From: Martinezella rhizogenes
GTDB taxonomy: Bacteria > Pseudomonadota > Alphaproteobacteria > Rhizobiales > Rhizobiaceae
Assembly (NCBI RefSeq): GCF_000799715.1
Contig: NZ_JUHG01000011.1
Span: forward strand, 372,001-436,000
Direction of reading: 5' to 3'
DNA length: 64,000 bases
Under the pieces are notes generated by a model. It was not told the DNA's origin, ran no database searches, and saw nothing but the letters and a program-made list of their open reading frames with translations. The translations under genes were made by a program, and so were the position numbers. Positions 16,561-25,700 of the stretch are shown piece after piece; the first letter of the stretch is position 1; each line of letters opens with the position of its first letter.

Positions 16561-18029
16561 TACCCCACACTGCCTTCCAGCGAGATGCCGATCAGCTTCT
16601 GCGCTTCGACGGCAAACTCCATCGGCAGCTCCTGCAGGACTTCCTTGACGAAGCCGTTGACGATCAGCGCGATCGCCGCTTCGGTCGGGATGCCGCGCTG
16701 CAGGCAGTAGAACAGCTGATCTTCGGAGATCTTCGACGTCGTGGCTTCGTGCTCGAACTGCGCCGTCGAGTTCTTCGCCTCGATGTAAGGCACCGTATGC
16801 GCGCCGCACTTGTCGCCGATGAGCAGCGAATCGCACTGCGTGAAGTTACGCGCGTTCGACGCCTTGCGGTGAGCCGAGACCTGGCCGCGATAGGTGTTCT
16901 GCGAGACACCGGCAGCGATGCCCTTCGACACGATGCGGCTCGACGTGTTCTTGCCGAGATGGATCATCTTGGTGCCGCTATCGACCTGCTGATGACCGTT
17001 GGAAACGGCAATCGAGTAGAATTCGCCACGGCTGTCGTCGCCGCGCAGGATGCAGGACGGATACTTCCAGGTGATCGCCGAACCGGTCTCGACCTGCGTC
17101 CAGGAGATCTTCGAGCGATGGCCGCGGCAATCGCCACGCTTGGTGACGAAGTTGTAGATGCCGCCCTTGCCGTTCTTGTCGCCCGGATACCAGTTCTGAA
17201 CCGTCGAATACTTGATCTCGGCATCGTCCAGAGCCACGAGTTCGACCACGGCCGCATGCAGCTGGTTTTCGTCGCGCTGCGGCGCCGTGCAGCCTTCGAG
17301 ATAGGAGACATAGGCTCCCTCTTCGGCGATGATCAGCGTGCGTTCGAACTGGCCGGTGTTCTTCTCGTTGATACGGAAATAGGTCGACAGCTCCATCGGG
17401 CAACGAACGCCCTTCGGCACGAAGACGAAGGAACCGTCGGTGAACACGGCCGAATTCAGCGTCGCATAGTAATTGTCTGATGTCGGAACGACGGTTCCGA
17501 GATATTTGCGCACGAGATCGGGATGCTCGCGGACCGCTTCCGAGATCGACATGAAGATCACGCCAGCCTTCTTCAGCTCTTCCTTGAAGGTGGTGACCAC
17601 CGAGACCGAATCGAACACCGCATCGACGGCGATCTTCGGCCGCTCGACACCGGCGAGAATTTCCTGCTCGCGCAAGGGAATGCCGAGTTTCTCATAGACC
17701 TTCAGCAGTTCCGGGTCTACCTCGTCAAGCGACGTTGGACCAGCAGTGCTCTTCGGCGCGGCGTAGTAATAGATGTCGTTGAAGTCGATCTTCGGATAGT
17801 TGACTCGTGCCCAGGTGGGCTCGTCCAGCGTCAGCCAGCGGCGGTAAGCCTCCAGGCGCCATTCCAGCATCCACTCCGGTTCCTGCTTCTTGGCGGAAAT
17901 AAAGCGAACAATATCCTCGGACAGGCCCTTCGGCGCCTTGTCCATTTCGATGATGGTCTCAAAACCATACTTGTACTGGTCCACGTCGATCAGACGAACC
18001 TGATCGATTGTTTCTTGGACGGCAGCCAT
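16560..18029 (-). CDS. sufB: Fe-S cluster assembly protein SufB
   Basis: SufB (489 residues) is the scaffold subunit that receives sulfur and iron. Typical blocks are [27 protein letters not shown] near the N-terminus (shown as [18 protein letters not shown]), [17 protein letters not shown], the [21 protein letters not shown] strand region (shown as [15 protein letters not shown]), [22 protein letters not shown] with a conserved cysteine, and [19 protein letters not shown] with the conserved histidine/glutamate region near the C-terminus. I chose ATG 18029 because GGAGAA lies just upstream. It is separated from sufS2 by 147 bp holding two inverted repeats, the only large gap in the operon's 5' half. 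Confidence 0.97.
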   Translation of the reverse strand: MAAVQETIDQVRLIDVDQYKYGFETIIEMDKAPKGLSEDIVRFISAKKQEPEWMLEWRLEAYRRWLTLDEPTWARVNYPKIDFNDIYYYAAPKSTAGPTSLDEVDPELLKVYEKLGIPLREQEILAGVERPKIAVDAVFDSVSVVTTFKEELKKAGVIFMSISEAVREHPDLVRKYLGTVVPTSDNYYATLNSAVFTDGSFVFVPKGVRCPMELSTYFRINEKNTGQFERTLIIAEEGAYVSYLEGCTAPQRDENQLHAAVVELVALDDAEIKYSTVQNWYPGDKNGKGGIYNFVTKRGDCRGHRSKISWTQVETGSAITWKYPSCILRGDDSRGEFYSIAVSNGHQQVDSGTKMIHLGKNTSSRIVSKGIAAGVSQNTYRGQVSAHRKASNARNFTQCDSLLIGDKCGAHTVPYIEAKNSTAQFEHEATTSKISEDQLFYCLQRGIPTEAAIALIVNGFVKEVLQELPMEFAVEAQKLIGISLEGSVG

Positions 18030-18081
18030 GTCGTTCTCCAATCTCGCCGGATCCAAGGTCCGGCAGCTTGTCAACGTTGCA

Positions 18082-18098
18082 GTAGACTTTTCGTCTAC
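18082..18098. promoter_or_regulatory. inverted repeat in the sufB leader
   Basis: GTAGAC-TTTTC-GTCTAC (18082-18098) is a perfect 6-bp inverted repeat located 53 to 69 bp upstream of the sufB ATG. It could be a protein operator or an RNA hairpin in the sufS2-sufB intergenic leader. The half-site GTAGAC/GTCTAC is not the RirA or Irr box. No run of T follows, so it is not a classic terminator. Confidence 0.45.
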
Positions 18099-18143
18099 CC
18101 TCTATGTAGTCGGCCAAAAGGGACTTTTCAGCCCAGTTGGCAA

Positions 18144-18163
18144 GCGGAAATTTATGTTTCCGC
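18144..18163. promoter_or_regulatory. second inverted repeat between sufS2 and sufB
   Basis: GCGGAAATTTATGTTTCCGC (18144-18163) is a perfect 7-bp inverted repeat around a 6-base spacer. It begins 14 bases after the sufS2 stop on the transcribed strand. It may be a partial attenuator or processing site that sets the sufS2:sufB ratio, or an operator of an internal promoter. Neither is demonstrated. Confidence 0.45.
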
Positions 18164-18176
18164 AAAATTGTAGTCG

Positions 18177-19343
18177 TCAGGCAGCGGCACCCGCGGGCTT
18201 GCGCCGTCCAGCAATTCTGGCGAACGCCGCAATCGCGCGCTCGACATCCTCTTCAGTCGTCGTAAATCCGAGTGAAATGCGCAGCGCCCCGAGCTTCGGA
18301 TCGCAGCCCATCGCCGACAAGACATGGCTTTCGCCAACCTTGCCGGAGGAGCAGGCCGAGCCCGCCGAAATCGCAACTCCTTCGAGATCGAAAGCGATCT
18401 GCCCGGTTTCGGACTTCAGACCGGCTAAGGTGAAGAAGCTGGTATTCGGCACGCGCGCACCATCTTCGCCATGGATGATGACGTCGGGCGCGGCAAGCTT
18501 CATACCCTGCTCTAGTCGGTCACGCAGCGCAGCAATATCCGCATTGCGGCTATCGAGTTCGGCGACCGCCGCAGTGGCGGCAGCGCCAAAGCCGATGACT
18601 GCCAGCGCGTTTTCGGTGCCCGAGCGATGGCCCTTTTCTTGCCCACCACCATGGATCAATGGCTTTGGCATCAACACTTCGCCGCGCGAGATCAAGGCGC
18701 CCGCCCCTTTCGGCCCGCCGATCTTATGCGAGGAAACGATGAGGAAATCCGCGCCGATCGCATTGATATCCAGCGGAACCCGGCCCGCCGCCTGAACGGC
18801 ATCGACGACAAACACGCCGCCGAACGCCTGCACGATCTTTGCCGCTTCGGACACAGGCTGAAGAATGCCGGTCTCGTTGTTGGCAAACATGATCGCCACC
18901 ATCGGCAGGCCATCGGCCTTGTCATGCGCGGCCAGCATCGTCTCCAGCGCGGCAAGATCGACGGTTCCTTCCGGCGTCACCGGAATCTCGCTGATCCTGT
19001 CCTTCGCAAACCGTCCGCCTTCGCGCACGGCCGGATGCTCGATCGCCGATATGTAGAGCCGGCCGATCGCAAGCGGCGTGCGGCCCATACGAAATTCCGG
19101 CGTCAGCACCATGTTGGCGGCTTCGGTCGCGCCGCTGGTGAAAACGACATGCGCGGGCTCGGCACCCGTCAGACTTGCAACCTGCCGACGCGCAGCCTCG
19201 ATCGCCGCCCGCGTTGCCCTGCCCTCGCCATGCACGGAATTAGGGTTTCCATAAAGATCCAAGGCATGCAACATTGCATCGCGCGCCGCCGGATGGAGCG
19301 GAGCGGTGGCATTCCAGTCGAGATAAAGGCGCGTTGCGGCCAT
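18177..19343 (-). CDS. sufS2: second cysteine desulfurase (NifS/IscS-like), first gene of suf operon
   Basis: This 388-residue class-V aminotransferase-fold desulfurase starts RLYLDWNATAPLHPAARDAM and contains NPNSVHGEGRATRA, FTSGATEAANMVL and MFANNETGILQPV. The PLP lysine is in IVSSHKIGGPKGAGALI near residue 205, and the class-I cysteine loop SAGSACSSGKVGESHVL is near residue 325. It is clearly different from the SufS encoded 4 kb downstream. The operon therefore encodes one class I and one class II desulfurase, the sufS2...sufS1 arrangement known from rhizobia. AGGAAGAAG precedes the ATG at 19343. Iron-box-like sequences lie 130-180 bp upstream. Confidence 0.93.
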   Translation of the reverse strand: MAATRLYLDWNATAPLHPAARDAMLHALDLYGNPNSVHGEGRATRAAIEAARRQVASLTGAEPAHVVFTSGATEAANMVLTPEFRMGRTPLAIGRLYISAIEHPAVREGGRFAKDRISEIPVTPEGTVDLAALETMLAAHDKADGLPMVAIMFANNETGILQPVSEAAKIVQAFGGVFVVDAVQAAGRVPLDINAIGADFLIVSSHKIGGPKGAGALISRGEVLMPKPLIHGGGQEKGHRSGTENALAVIGFGAAATAAVAELDSRNADIAALRDRLEQGMKLAAPDVIIHGEDGARVPNTSFFTLAGLKSETGQIAFDLEGVAISAGSACSSGKVGESHVLSAMGCDPKLGALRISLGFTTTEEDVERAIAAFARIAGRRKPAGAAA

Positions 19344-19472
19344 AATCTTCTTCCTGCCTGACGAAGCCTTGTTGCGCCGCCCGGTTCATTTTCCTTGAAA
19401 TTTCGACCGGGCATGCCTTATGACACGTTCCACAAACCGTTGAACAAGCAACGCGTGGAAGACCGTACCAAG

Positions 19473-19489
19473 TTTCGAATTGTTCTAAA
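19473..19489 (-). promoter_or_regulatory. candidate Irr box (iron control element) upstream of the suf operon
   Basis: Read on the minus strand the site is TTTAGAACAATTCGAAA, which matches 13 of 14 half-site positions of the rhizobial iron control element (TTTAGAA-N3-TTCTAAA). It lies 130 bp upstream of the sufS2 start codon. Irr represses or activates iron genes in rhizobia under low iron. Binding here is inferred from the motif. Confidence 0.6.
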
Positions 19490-19506
19490 CTGCGTTCTAG
19501 AAAAGA

Positions 19507-19521
19507 TGAGCGCATTCGTCA
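19507..19521. promoter_or_regulatory. candidate RirA (IRO) box upstream of the suf operon
   Basis: TGA-N9-TCA at 19507-19521 matches the minimal iron-responsive operator pattern used by RirA in Rhizobium, 18 bp from the Irr-like box. Only six bases are fixed in this pattern, so it can occur by chance. Its position and the known RirA control of suf genes in rhizobia give it weight. Confidence 0.4.
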
Positions 19522-19579
19522 AGTCAACTTGCTGCGTCCCACCTGGTTTGAACGCAGAAAAAGAAGAGCCGGAGTATCG

Positions 19580-20257
19580 ATGCCCGAAGTTATTTTCAAC
19601 GGCCCCGCAGGCCGCCTTGAAGGCCGCTATCAGCCCTCCAAGGAAAAGAGCGCCCCGATCGCGATTATCCTGCACCCCCATCCGCAGTTCGGCGGCACGA
19701 TGAACAATCAGGTCGTCTACCAGCTTTTCTACATGTTCCAGAAGCGCGGCTTCACCACGCTTCGCTTCAACTTCCGCAGCATCGGCCGCAGCCAGGGCGA
19801 ATTCGACCATGGCGCCGGCGAGCTTTCCGACGCAGCTTCGGCGCTCGATTGGGTGCAGAGCCTGCATCCCGATTCGAAGAGCTGTTGGGTTGCCGGCTAT
19901 TCCTTCGGCGCCTGGATCGGCATGCAGCTTCTGATGCGCCGCCCTGAGATCGAAGGTTTCATGTCGATCGCGCCGCAGCCGAACATCTACGACTTCTCGT
20001 TCCTGGCACCCTGCCCGTCCTCCGGCCTGATCATCAACGGCGATGCCGACAAGGTTGCCCCCGAAAAGGACGTCAACGGCCTCGTCGAGAAGCTGAAGAC
20101 GCAGAAGGGCATTCTCATCACCCACAAGATCGTCCCCGGCGCCAACCATTTCTTCAATGGCCAGGTCGACACGCTCATGGGCGAATGCGAGGACTACCTC
20201 GATCGTCGCCTGAACGGCGAACTGGTGCCTGAACCGGCGGCCAAGCGGATCAGGTAA
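19580..20257 (+). CDS. alpha/beta hydrolase
   Basis: This 225-residue cytosolic hydrolase has the nucleophile elbow GYSFGAWIG (Ser near residue 108), an oxyanion region after LHPHPQFGGTMNN, a catalytic-acid candidate in INGDADKVAPE and the histidine in PGANHFFNG. The start at 19580 follows GGAG and gives MPEVIFNGPAGRLEGRYQ, the N-terminus seen in this short serine-hydrolase family (related to CocE/NonD-type). It is divergent from the suf operon, so the 236-bp gap with the iron boxes could also serve this gene. The substrate is unknown. Confidence 0.85.
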   Translation: MPEVIFNGPAGRLEGRYQPSKEKSAPIAIILHPHPQFGGTMNNQVVYQLFYMFQKRGFTTLRFNFRSIGRSQGEFDHGAGELSDAASALDWVQSLHPDSKSCWVAGYSFGAWIGMQLLMRRPEIEGFMSIAPQPNIYDFSFLAPCPSSGLIINGDADKVAPEKDVNGLVEKLKTQKGILITHKIVPGANHFFNGQVDTLMGECEDYLDRRLNGELVPEPAAKRIR

Positions 20258-20269
20258 GAGGTTCGCGTC

Positions 20270-20788
20270 TTACCGCGACATCCTAAAACTTGGGCATGAG
20301 AGCCCGTCGATCACCATCGACGGGCGTTCCCGCATGCCGATTTTGCGCAGAACCCGCTGCGAGGCGGTGTTTTCCGGGTGAGTAAAGGCGATAAATTCTT
20401 TGGCAACGCCGCGTTTGAAGAACCAGTCCGCCAAGGCCCCGGCAATTTCCGTCGCATAACCATTGCCCCAGGCTTCCCGGCGAAGAGAATAGCCGAGCTC
20501 GAATTCTCCGCGCCCGCGCTCTTCCTGAAACCGGGAGAAGCCTGCCCGGCCGATAAAACGGCCGTCGTCGCGTCTGAGGATCTTGTACTTGGTCACACCA
20601 TCACGCACCTGCTCGCCGAACCAGGTTTTCAACCGCTCTTCGGCCTTTTCAAGGGTCCAAGGAGTAGCCCCTGAAAGGTAGCGGGTCGTGTCGATAGTCG
20701 AACGCAGCTGCCGAATCAGTTCGGCGTCGCCTCTGTCCCACATCGTCAAAATAAGACGCGAGGTCTCCAATATGATCGTGTCGCTCAT
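20270..20788 (-). CDS. GNAT family N-acetyltransferase (RimJ/RimL type)
   Basis: This 172-residue protein starts TIILETSRLILTMWDRGD, the standard RimJ/RimL-like beginning. It has the acetyl-CoA binding motif GYSLRREAWGNGYATEI (R/Q-x-x-G-x-G/A) near residue 105, and the second motif HPENTASQRVLRKIGM. The acceptor could be a ribosomal protein N-terminus, an amino acid or a small amine. The ATG at 20788 is well inside a longer unsupported frame. It is convergent with the hydrolase gene, with 12 bp between stops. Confidence 0.87.
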   Translation of the reverse strand: MSDTIILETSRLILTMWDRGDAELIRQLRSTIDTTRYLSGATPWTLEKAEERLKTWFGEQVRDGVTKYKILRRDDGRFIGRAGFSRFQEERGRGEFELGYSLRREAWGNGYATEIAGALADWFFKRGVAKEFIAFTHPENTASQRVLRKIGMRERPSMVIDGLSCPSFRMSR

Positions 20789-20944
20789 CAGCCCGATTGC
20801 CTTTCGGATATTGCGCAAACTTCCCGTACGGCATCCAACCAAATGGTGACGAGCCGCCAAATCAGTGCTAAACGCGCCGCGACACTTCAACAACAGCGAT
20901 TTCGCCGCAGAGCATAGAGATGCGGCGCTCGAGAGACCAAGATC

Positions 20945-22201
20945 ATGGCTGAGTTCAAATCCGATTTCCTGCGCACCCTGAAAGAGCGCGGCTTCATCCA
21001 CCAGATTTCCGATGAAGCCGGCCTGGATGACCTTTTCGCCAAGGAAACCGTGACCGCCTATATCGGCTTCGACCCGACAGCGCCGAGCCTGCATGTGGGC
21101 TCGCTGATGCAGATCATGATGCTGCACTGGCTACAAGCGACCGGTCATCGCGCCGTCTCGCTGATGGGCGGCGGCACCGGCATGGTCGGTGACCCCTCCT
21201 TCAAGGACGACGCGCGCCAGCTGATGACGGTGGACACGATCGAAAGCAACATTGCCTCGATCAAGCGCGTCTTCTCCAGCTACCTCACCTACGGCGACGG
21301 CCCGAAGGACGCGTTGATGGTCAACAACGCCGAGTGGCTGCGCTCGCTCAATTACCTCGAATTCCTGCGCGATGTCGGCCGGCATTTCTCGGTCAACCGC
21401 ATGCTGTCCTTCGACAGCGTCAAGACGCGTCTCGACCGCGAGCAGTCGCTATCCTTCCTCGAATTCAACTACATGATCTTGCAGGCCTACGACTTCGTCG
21501 AGCTGGCCAAGCGCTACGATTGCCGCCTGCAGATCGGCGGTTCGGACCAGTGGGGCAACATCGTCAACGGTATCGACCTCGGTCACCGCATGGGGACAAA
21601 GCAGCTCTATGCCCTCACCTCGCCGCTGCTGACGACATCGTCTGGCGCCAAGATGGGCAAATCGGCCACCGGCGCGGTCTGGCTGAATGCCGACCTGCTT
21701 TCGGCCTATGACTTCTGGCAATATTGGCGCAACACCGAGGATGCCGATGTCTCCCGGTTCCTGAAGCTCTACACCACGTTGCCGATGGACGAGATTGCTC
21801 GCCTCTCCGCGCTTGCCGGCTCGGAACTCAACGAGGTGAAGAAGATCCTGGCGACGGAAGTGACCGCCATCCTGCACGGCCGCGCGGCCGCCGAACTTGC
21901 CGCCGAGACCGCGCGCAAAACCTTCGAGGAAGGCGGCCTTTCCGAAAACCTGCCGTCGGTCGACGTCCCCGCTTCCGAACTCGACGCCGGCATCGGCCTG
22001 CTATCGCTGATCGTCCGGGCCGGCCTGGCCGCATCGAACGGCGAAGCGCGCCGTCATGTACAGGGTGGCGCCGTGCGTATCAACGACCAGCCAGTCAGCG
22101 ACGAACGCAAGCTGATCGGCAGCGGTGAGATCACCGCCGATGGCGTCATCAAGCTGTCGCTCGGCAAGAAGAAGCACATTTTGGTTCGCCCGGCGGCTTG
22201 A
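20945..22201 (+). CDS. tyrS: tyrosyl-tRNA synthetase
   Basis: This 418-residue class I synthetase charges tRNA-Tyr. It has the HIGH-like motif in [16 protein letters not shown], the tyrosine pocket [16 protein letters not shown] and [17 protein letters not shown], and a KMSKS-like loop [15 protein letters not shown]. The C-terminal S4 RNA-binding domain includes [16 protein letters not shown]. Length and order match the bacterial TyrRS with S4 domain. It is monocistronic, with a terminator 22 bp after the stop. No T-box or other leader is seen in the 156 bp upstream. Confidence 0.97.
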   Translation: MAEFKSDFLRTLKERGFIHQISDEAGLDDLFAKETVTAYIGFDPTAPSLHVGSLMQIMMLHWLQATGHRAVSLMGGGTGMVGDPSFKDDARQLMTVDTIESNIASIKRVFSSYLTYGDGPKDALMVNNAEWLRSLNYLEFLRDVGRHFSVNRMLSFDSVKTRLDREQSLSFLEFNYMILQAYDFVELAKRYDCRLQIGGSDQWGNIVNGIDLGHRMGTKQLYALTSPLLTTSSGAKMGKSATGAVWLNADLLSAYDFWQYWRNTEDADVSRFLKLYTTLPMDEIARLSALAGSELNEVKKILATEVTAILHGRAAAELAAETARKTFEEGGLSENLPSVDVPASELDAGIGLLSLIVRAGLAASNGEARRHVQGGAVRINDQPVSDERKLIGSGEITADGVIKLSLGKKKHILVRPAA

Positions 22202-22223
22202 GCGGGCAGACATCAAACACATG

Positions 22224-22254
22224 AAAAAGGCCGGTGCGATGCATCGGCCTTTTT
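22224..22254. terminator. bidirectional terminator between tyrS and the VOC gene
   Basis: AAAAAGGCCGGTGC pairs with GCATCGGCCTTTTT (one G-U pair) around a three-base loop. With A-runs on one side and T-runs on the other, it can end both tyrS (plus) and the convergent VOC gene (minus). Confidence 0.85.
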
Positions 22255-22280
22255 CATTCTACCTCCATGGAAATTCGATC

Positions 22281-22685
22281 TCACGATCGTCCATCGGTGA
22301 ACTGCACGAGATCCCATAGATTTCCGTAAAGATCCTTGAAAACAGCAACAGTGCCGTAGTCCGCCTGCTTCGGCTCCCGCGTGAATTCGATCCCTTTTTC
22401 GAGGTAGACGGCATAGTCACGCCAGAAATCATCGGTCTGGAGAAACAGGAACACCCGTCCTCCGGCCTGATCACCAATATACTTCTCCTGATGAGACGAG
22501 GAGGCGCGCGCAAGCAGCAACGAGGCCGCGCCGTCTCCCTTTGGCTTGACGATAACCCAACGCTTGTCCTGCTCCGGCTGGTAGCTATCCTCCACCAGGA
22601 TAAACCCAAGCTTGTTCACATAGAAGTCGATCGCGTCGTCATAGTCTCGAACGACGATGGCAATATGGGCGATGTTCTGGTTCAT
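22281..22685 (-). CDS. VOC family protein (glyoxalase/dioxygenase fold)
   Basis: This 134-residue single-domain vicinal-oxygen-chelate protein has paired beta-alpha-beta-beta-beta units. The first half is MNQNIAHIAIVVRDYDDAIDFYVNKLGF (quoted as HIAIVVRDYDDAIDFYV), and the second half is RVFLFLQTDDFWRDYAVYLEK and TVAVFKDLYGNLWDLVQF. Potential metal ligands are His7, a glutamate around VEDSYQPEQD, and Asp/Glu in the second half. The final EPDGN-type glutamate of glyoxalases is replaced by LYGNLWDL, so classical glyoxalase I activity is doubtful. AGGA precedes ATG 22685. The gene follows the AsmA-like gene by 43 bp and may share its transcript. Confidence 0.85.
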   Translation of the reverse strand: MNQNIAHIAIVVRDYDDAIDFYVNKLGFILVEDSYQPEQDKRWVIVKPKGDGAASLLLARASSSHQEKYIGDQAGGRVFLFLQTDDFWRDYAVYLEKGIEFTREPKQADYGTVAVFKDLYGNLWDLVQFTDGRS

Positions 22686-22728
22686 GCCATTCCTGCTCTC
22701 GGCCCGCGCGACATTGACGCTTACGTCC

Positions 22729-25700
22729 TCAAAACTCGAAAATCTGCCTGAAAACACCCGGCGCGATGATCGATAGCGGGTTGATCTGCATGCTTGACTT
22801 TTCGATCGTGCCGGTCACCCGGAAGGTAATGCCGATCAGGCCGCGGTCGCTGCCGTTGCCGAGGATGAAGCCAACGATCGGAACTTCCGCGAACAGCCGG
22901 TTGAGGCCATAGGCCGGCATGAAGGTGCCCGTCAGGTCCATGTTGCCCTTGGCGTCCTTGACCGTCCCCTGGAAGGTCGCGCCCACCTGCGAGCCGCGCA
23001 CGACGCCGTTTTCCACCGAAAGCGCGCCATTGCGGAACACCAGCCGCGCAAAACCGCGCTCGAAACTCTGCGATCGCGTGTCGATATTCTGTTTGACGGC
23101 CGAATTCAGGCTCTGCCCGTTCTTACCGCTTGGGGTCGAAACGATCGTCGAGAGTTTCTTTTCGTCGATGATAGCGAAGCTGCGGATATCCAGAGAACCA
23201 TCCCAGGCATCGGGGCCGGTCGAGCGCAGCGACAGATTGAGCAGCCCGCCCTTCAGGTGTTTATAGAGGTCGCTAAAGCGCGCCACGGCTCCGGCGTCGC
23301 CGCTGGTGATACGAATAGTGCCGCTGCCGCCGCCCTTGCTCATCTGGCTGACGACGGCTTCGCCGCTATCGGTGAGCCCGGAAAAGTCCGCCGCCACGAT
23401 GTGTCCGCCGGAGACCGAATAGACGCCCTTGAGATTCCGGATCGATTCGTCGTTGAAACCGATAACCTTGTCGATATTGGCACGGACCGTCGCGCTGGAT
23501 GAATCGTCTGTGCTGCCGCCATTTCCTCCGCTCGACGATGCTTTCAGCCGCGCGAGAACCGGCCTGAGGTCCGCCGAGTTGCCGGAAACAGATATGTCAT
23601 AGGCGCCGCTTTTGCCGTGCTTGACCGACAGCGCGAAGTCGTCGAGCGCCGAGAGCTTGACGCTGCTGAAATTGGCCGTCGTCAGGCCGCCCTTGCTGAC
23701 AACGAGATCGCCGCTGACACCGAAGCCGTCACCCTTCAGGACGAAATTCTTCAACGCCGTCTGGCTGTCCGGTCCAGAGGCTTCGAACTGGGCGACGGCC
23801 GGAATGCCGCTCCCCTTCGACCAGCCGATCCAGGGAACCGTCAAGGCTGCCTTGCTGAGATCGACCTTGACGCCCTGACGATCGTCGTCGATGCGCGTGA
23901 GTTCCAGCTTGACCGGGCCGTCTACAATGTCGTTAAGGCCCGGTATGACGGAATTACGCTGCGCATCCGTGAGCGTGGCTGTGATCACGCGGCTGCGTTT
24001 GGCCGGAGATTTATTATCCGTGGGCTCGACCATATCGATCTGTGCGGGAATACCATCGATCTGCGCCTGCGCATTTAGATGAACCGCTCGAGGATCGGCA
24101 TCTATATCACCGGTAACATTGGTGATCTTGCGATTGTTCATCGGCTTTAGAACATCGACATTGCTGAGCTCCAGGTTCGCTTTCCAGACCGGCGGTGGCG
24201 GCTTCTGGTCGCTGAGCAGGCCGATCGTCGCGTCAACCTTGGCAAGGATCTTGCCGTTGAAGTTCTCAGGTTTGAATTCAGTTCGCTGCAGCACTTCCAG
24301 CGGCTTGTAGGTCAGCAGCTCACCGACGGAATCGCCCGTGCCGGATATTGCAAGATCGAGCTGCGCCATCAGCGGCTTGTCATAGGCGGACGGAATCGAG
24401 AAATTGCTGTTGTTCAGCGTCACGGAGCGTCCGCTTGAGAAATAGGACGTCGCTCTCGCGATATCGACGCGCATCGTCGGACCGGTCAGGTCGAAATGCG
24501 CCTTGGTATCGCGCAGCGGCGGAATTTCGCCTGGAACATTGAGACGGGTGTTGTCGATATCGAAGGCGATATGCAGCTCATCCTTTCCGAGCTGCAACTT
24601 GCCCGTTTGCGCAGCCTCCCTCAGCCGTCCGGCGGGGATGAAAACCGAGATGACCGCGTTGGTCACCGTGCCGCCGAAGAGATTGCTCTCCACCCAGACG
24701 CGCGGTTTCGAGGCCATCCAGAACGGCCAGAGCTGCTTGATTGCGGTGGTATCAAGCTTGTCGGCGCGGCCGCCGAAGCTGATTTCCGGCGAGCTGTCAC
24801 CGAGTTTCATATGCAACGAGCCAAACAATGCGCCGAGCGGTGTCGAAATGCCGATATTCTCGAACTGAAGTTCCTTGGTTGCTGCCAGGAAGCGTCCCGT
24901 CGCCTGCCCGTCGAAACTAACTGGCTGCTCGCCAGAAATCGAAGAGGCGGCCGTGCCGCCACGGATCAGGAAGTCGATACCGAAGCCCTTGCCGGCATTG
25001 GCATCGATGCGATCAAGATCGATGAGAGCGCCGGAAAAGGGTACGATGGTGCCAACGAACTGGGCCTTCGACTGTTCGATCTCAAGCGTCTGGCGCGTGA
25101 AGTCATAGGCAAGATTGATATTGGCCTGCGTCAAGTCCTGCTTGTCGCGGTCCATATAAAGCGTGCCGGGCTGGATATCGACGGAAGCACTGAGCTTCGG
25201 ATCGACGCCCGCGCCGCCGCGCACGGCGGTGACCGTCATGCCGGCAAGGCTCATGAGGCCCTGGCGCGGCGTGCCGTTCTGGTCGTAGGCCATCGTCAGC
25301 GGCTTCAGGTCGAGATTGGCGAGCTTGGCGGTCAGCGAAGAACTATGACCGCCCGTTTGCTGATCGGCGACCACATCCAGCGTCGCGACGGAGCCGTTGA
25401 CGGCAACCTCTCCGTAGAGATGCAGCGCCGTCGGCCCGCTACGCTCGAAGGTGAGATTATCCACGACAAGCGAGATCGGAGCGCCTTCTTGCCGGGCCAG
25501 CTTCACGGCAAAGCCGGAAATGCGCACCGAGTTCGTGCCGCCGCGCTGAACGAAGCGTTCCAGGAAGTCGAGATTATCGAAGGCTGTATTCAGCGCCTGC
25601 GGCAGAGCATCGACGCGCAGCGCCGTCAGGTCCACAGGATCGCCTTGCGGCAGCAGCGACGTATCGAGCCCGATTCCCTCGGCCGAGACATTGGCCACTT

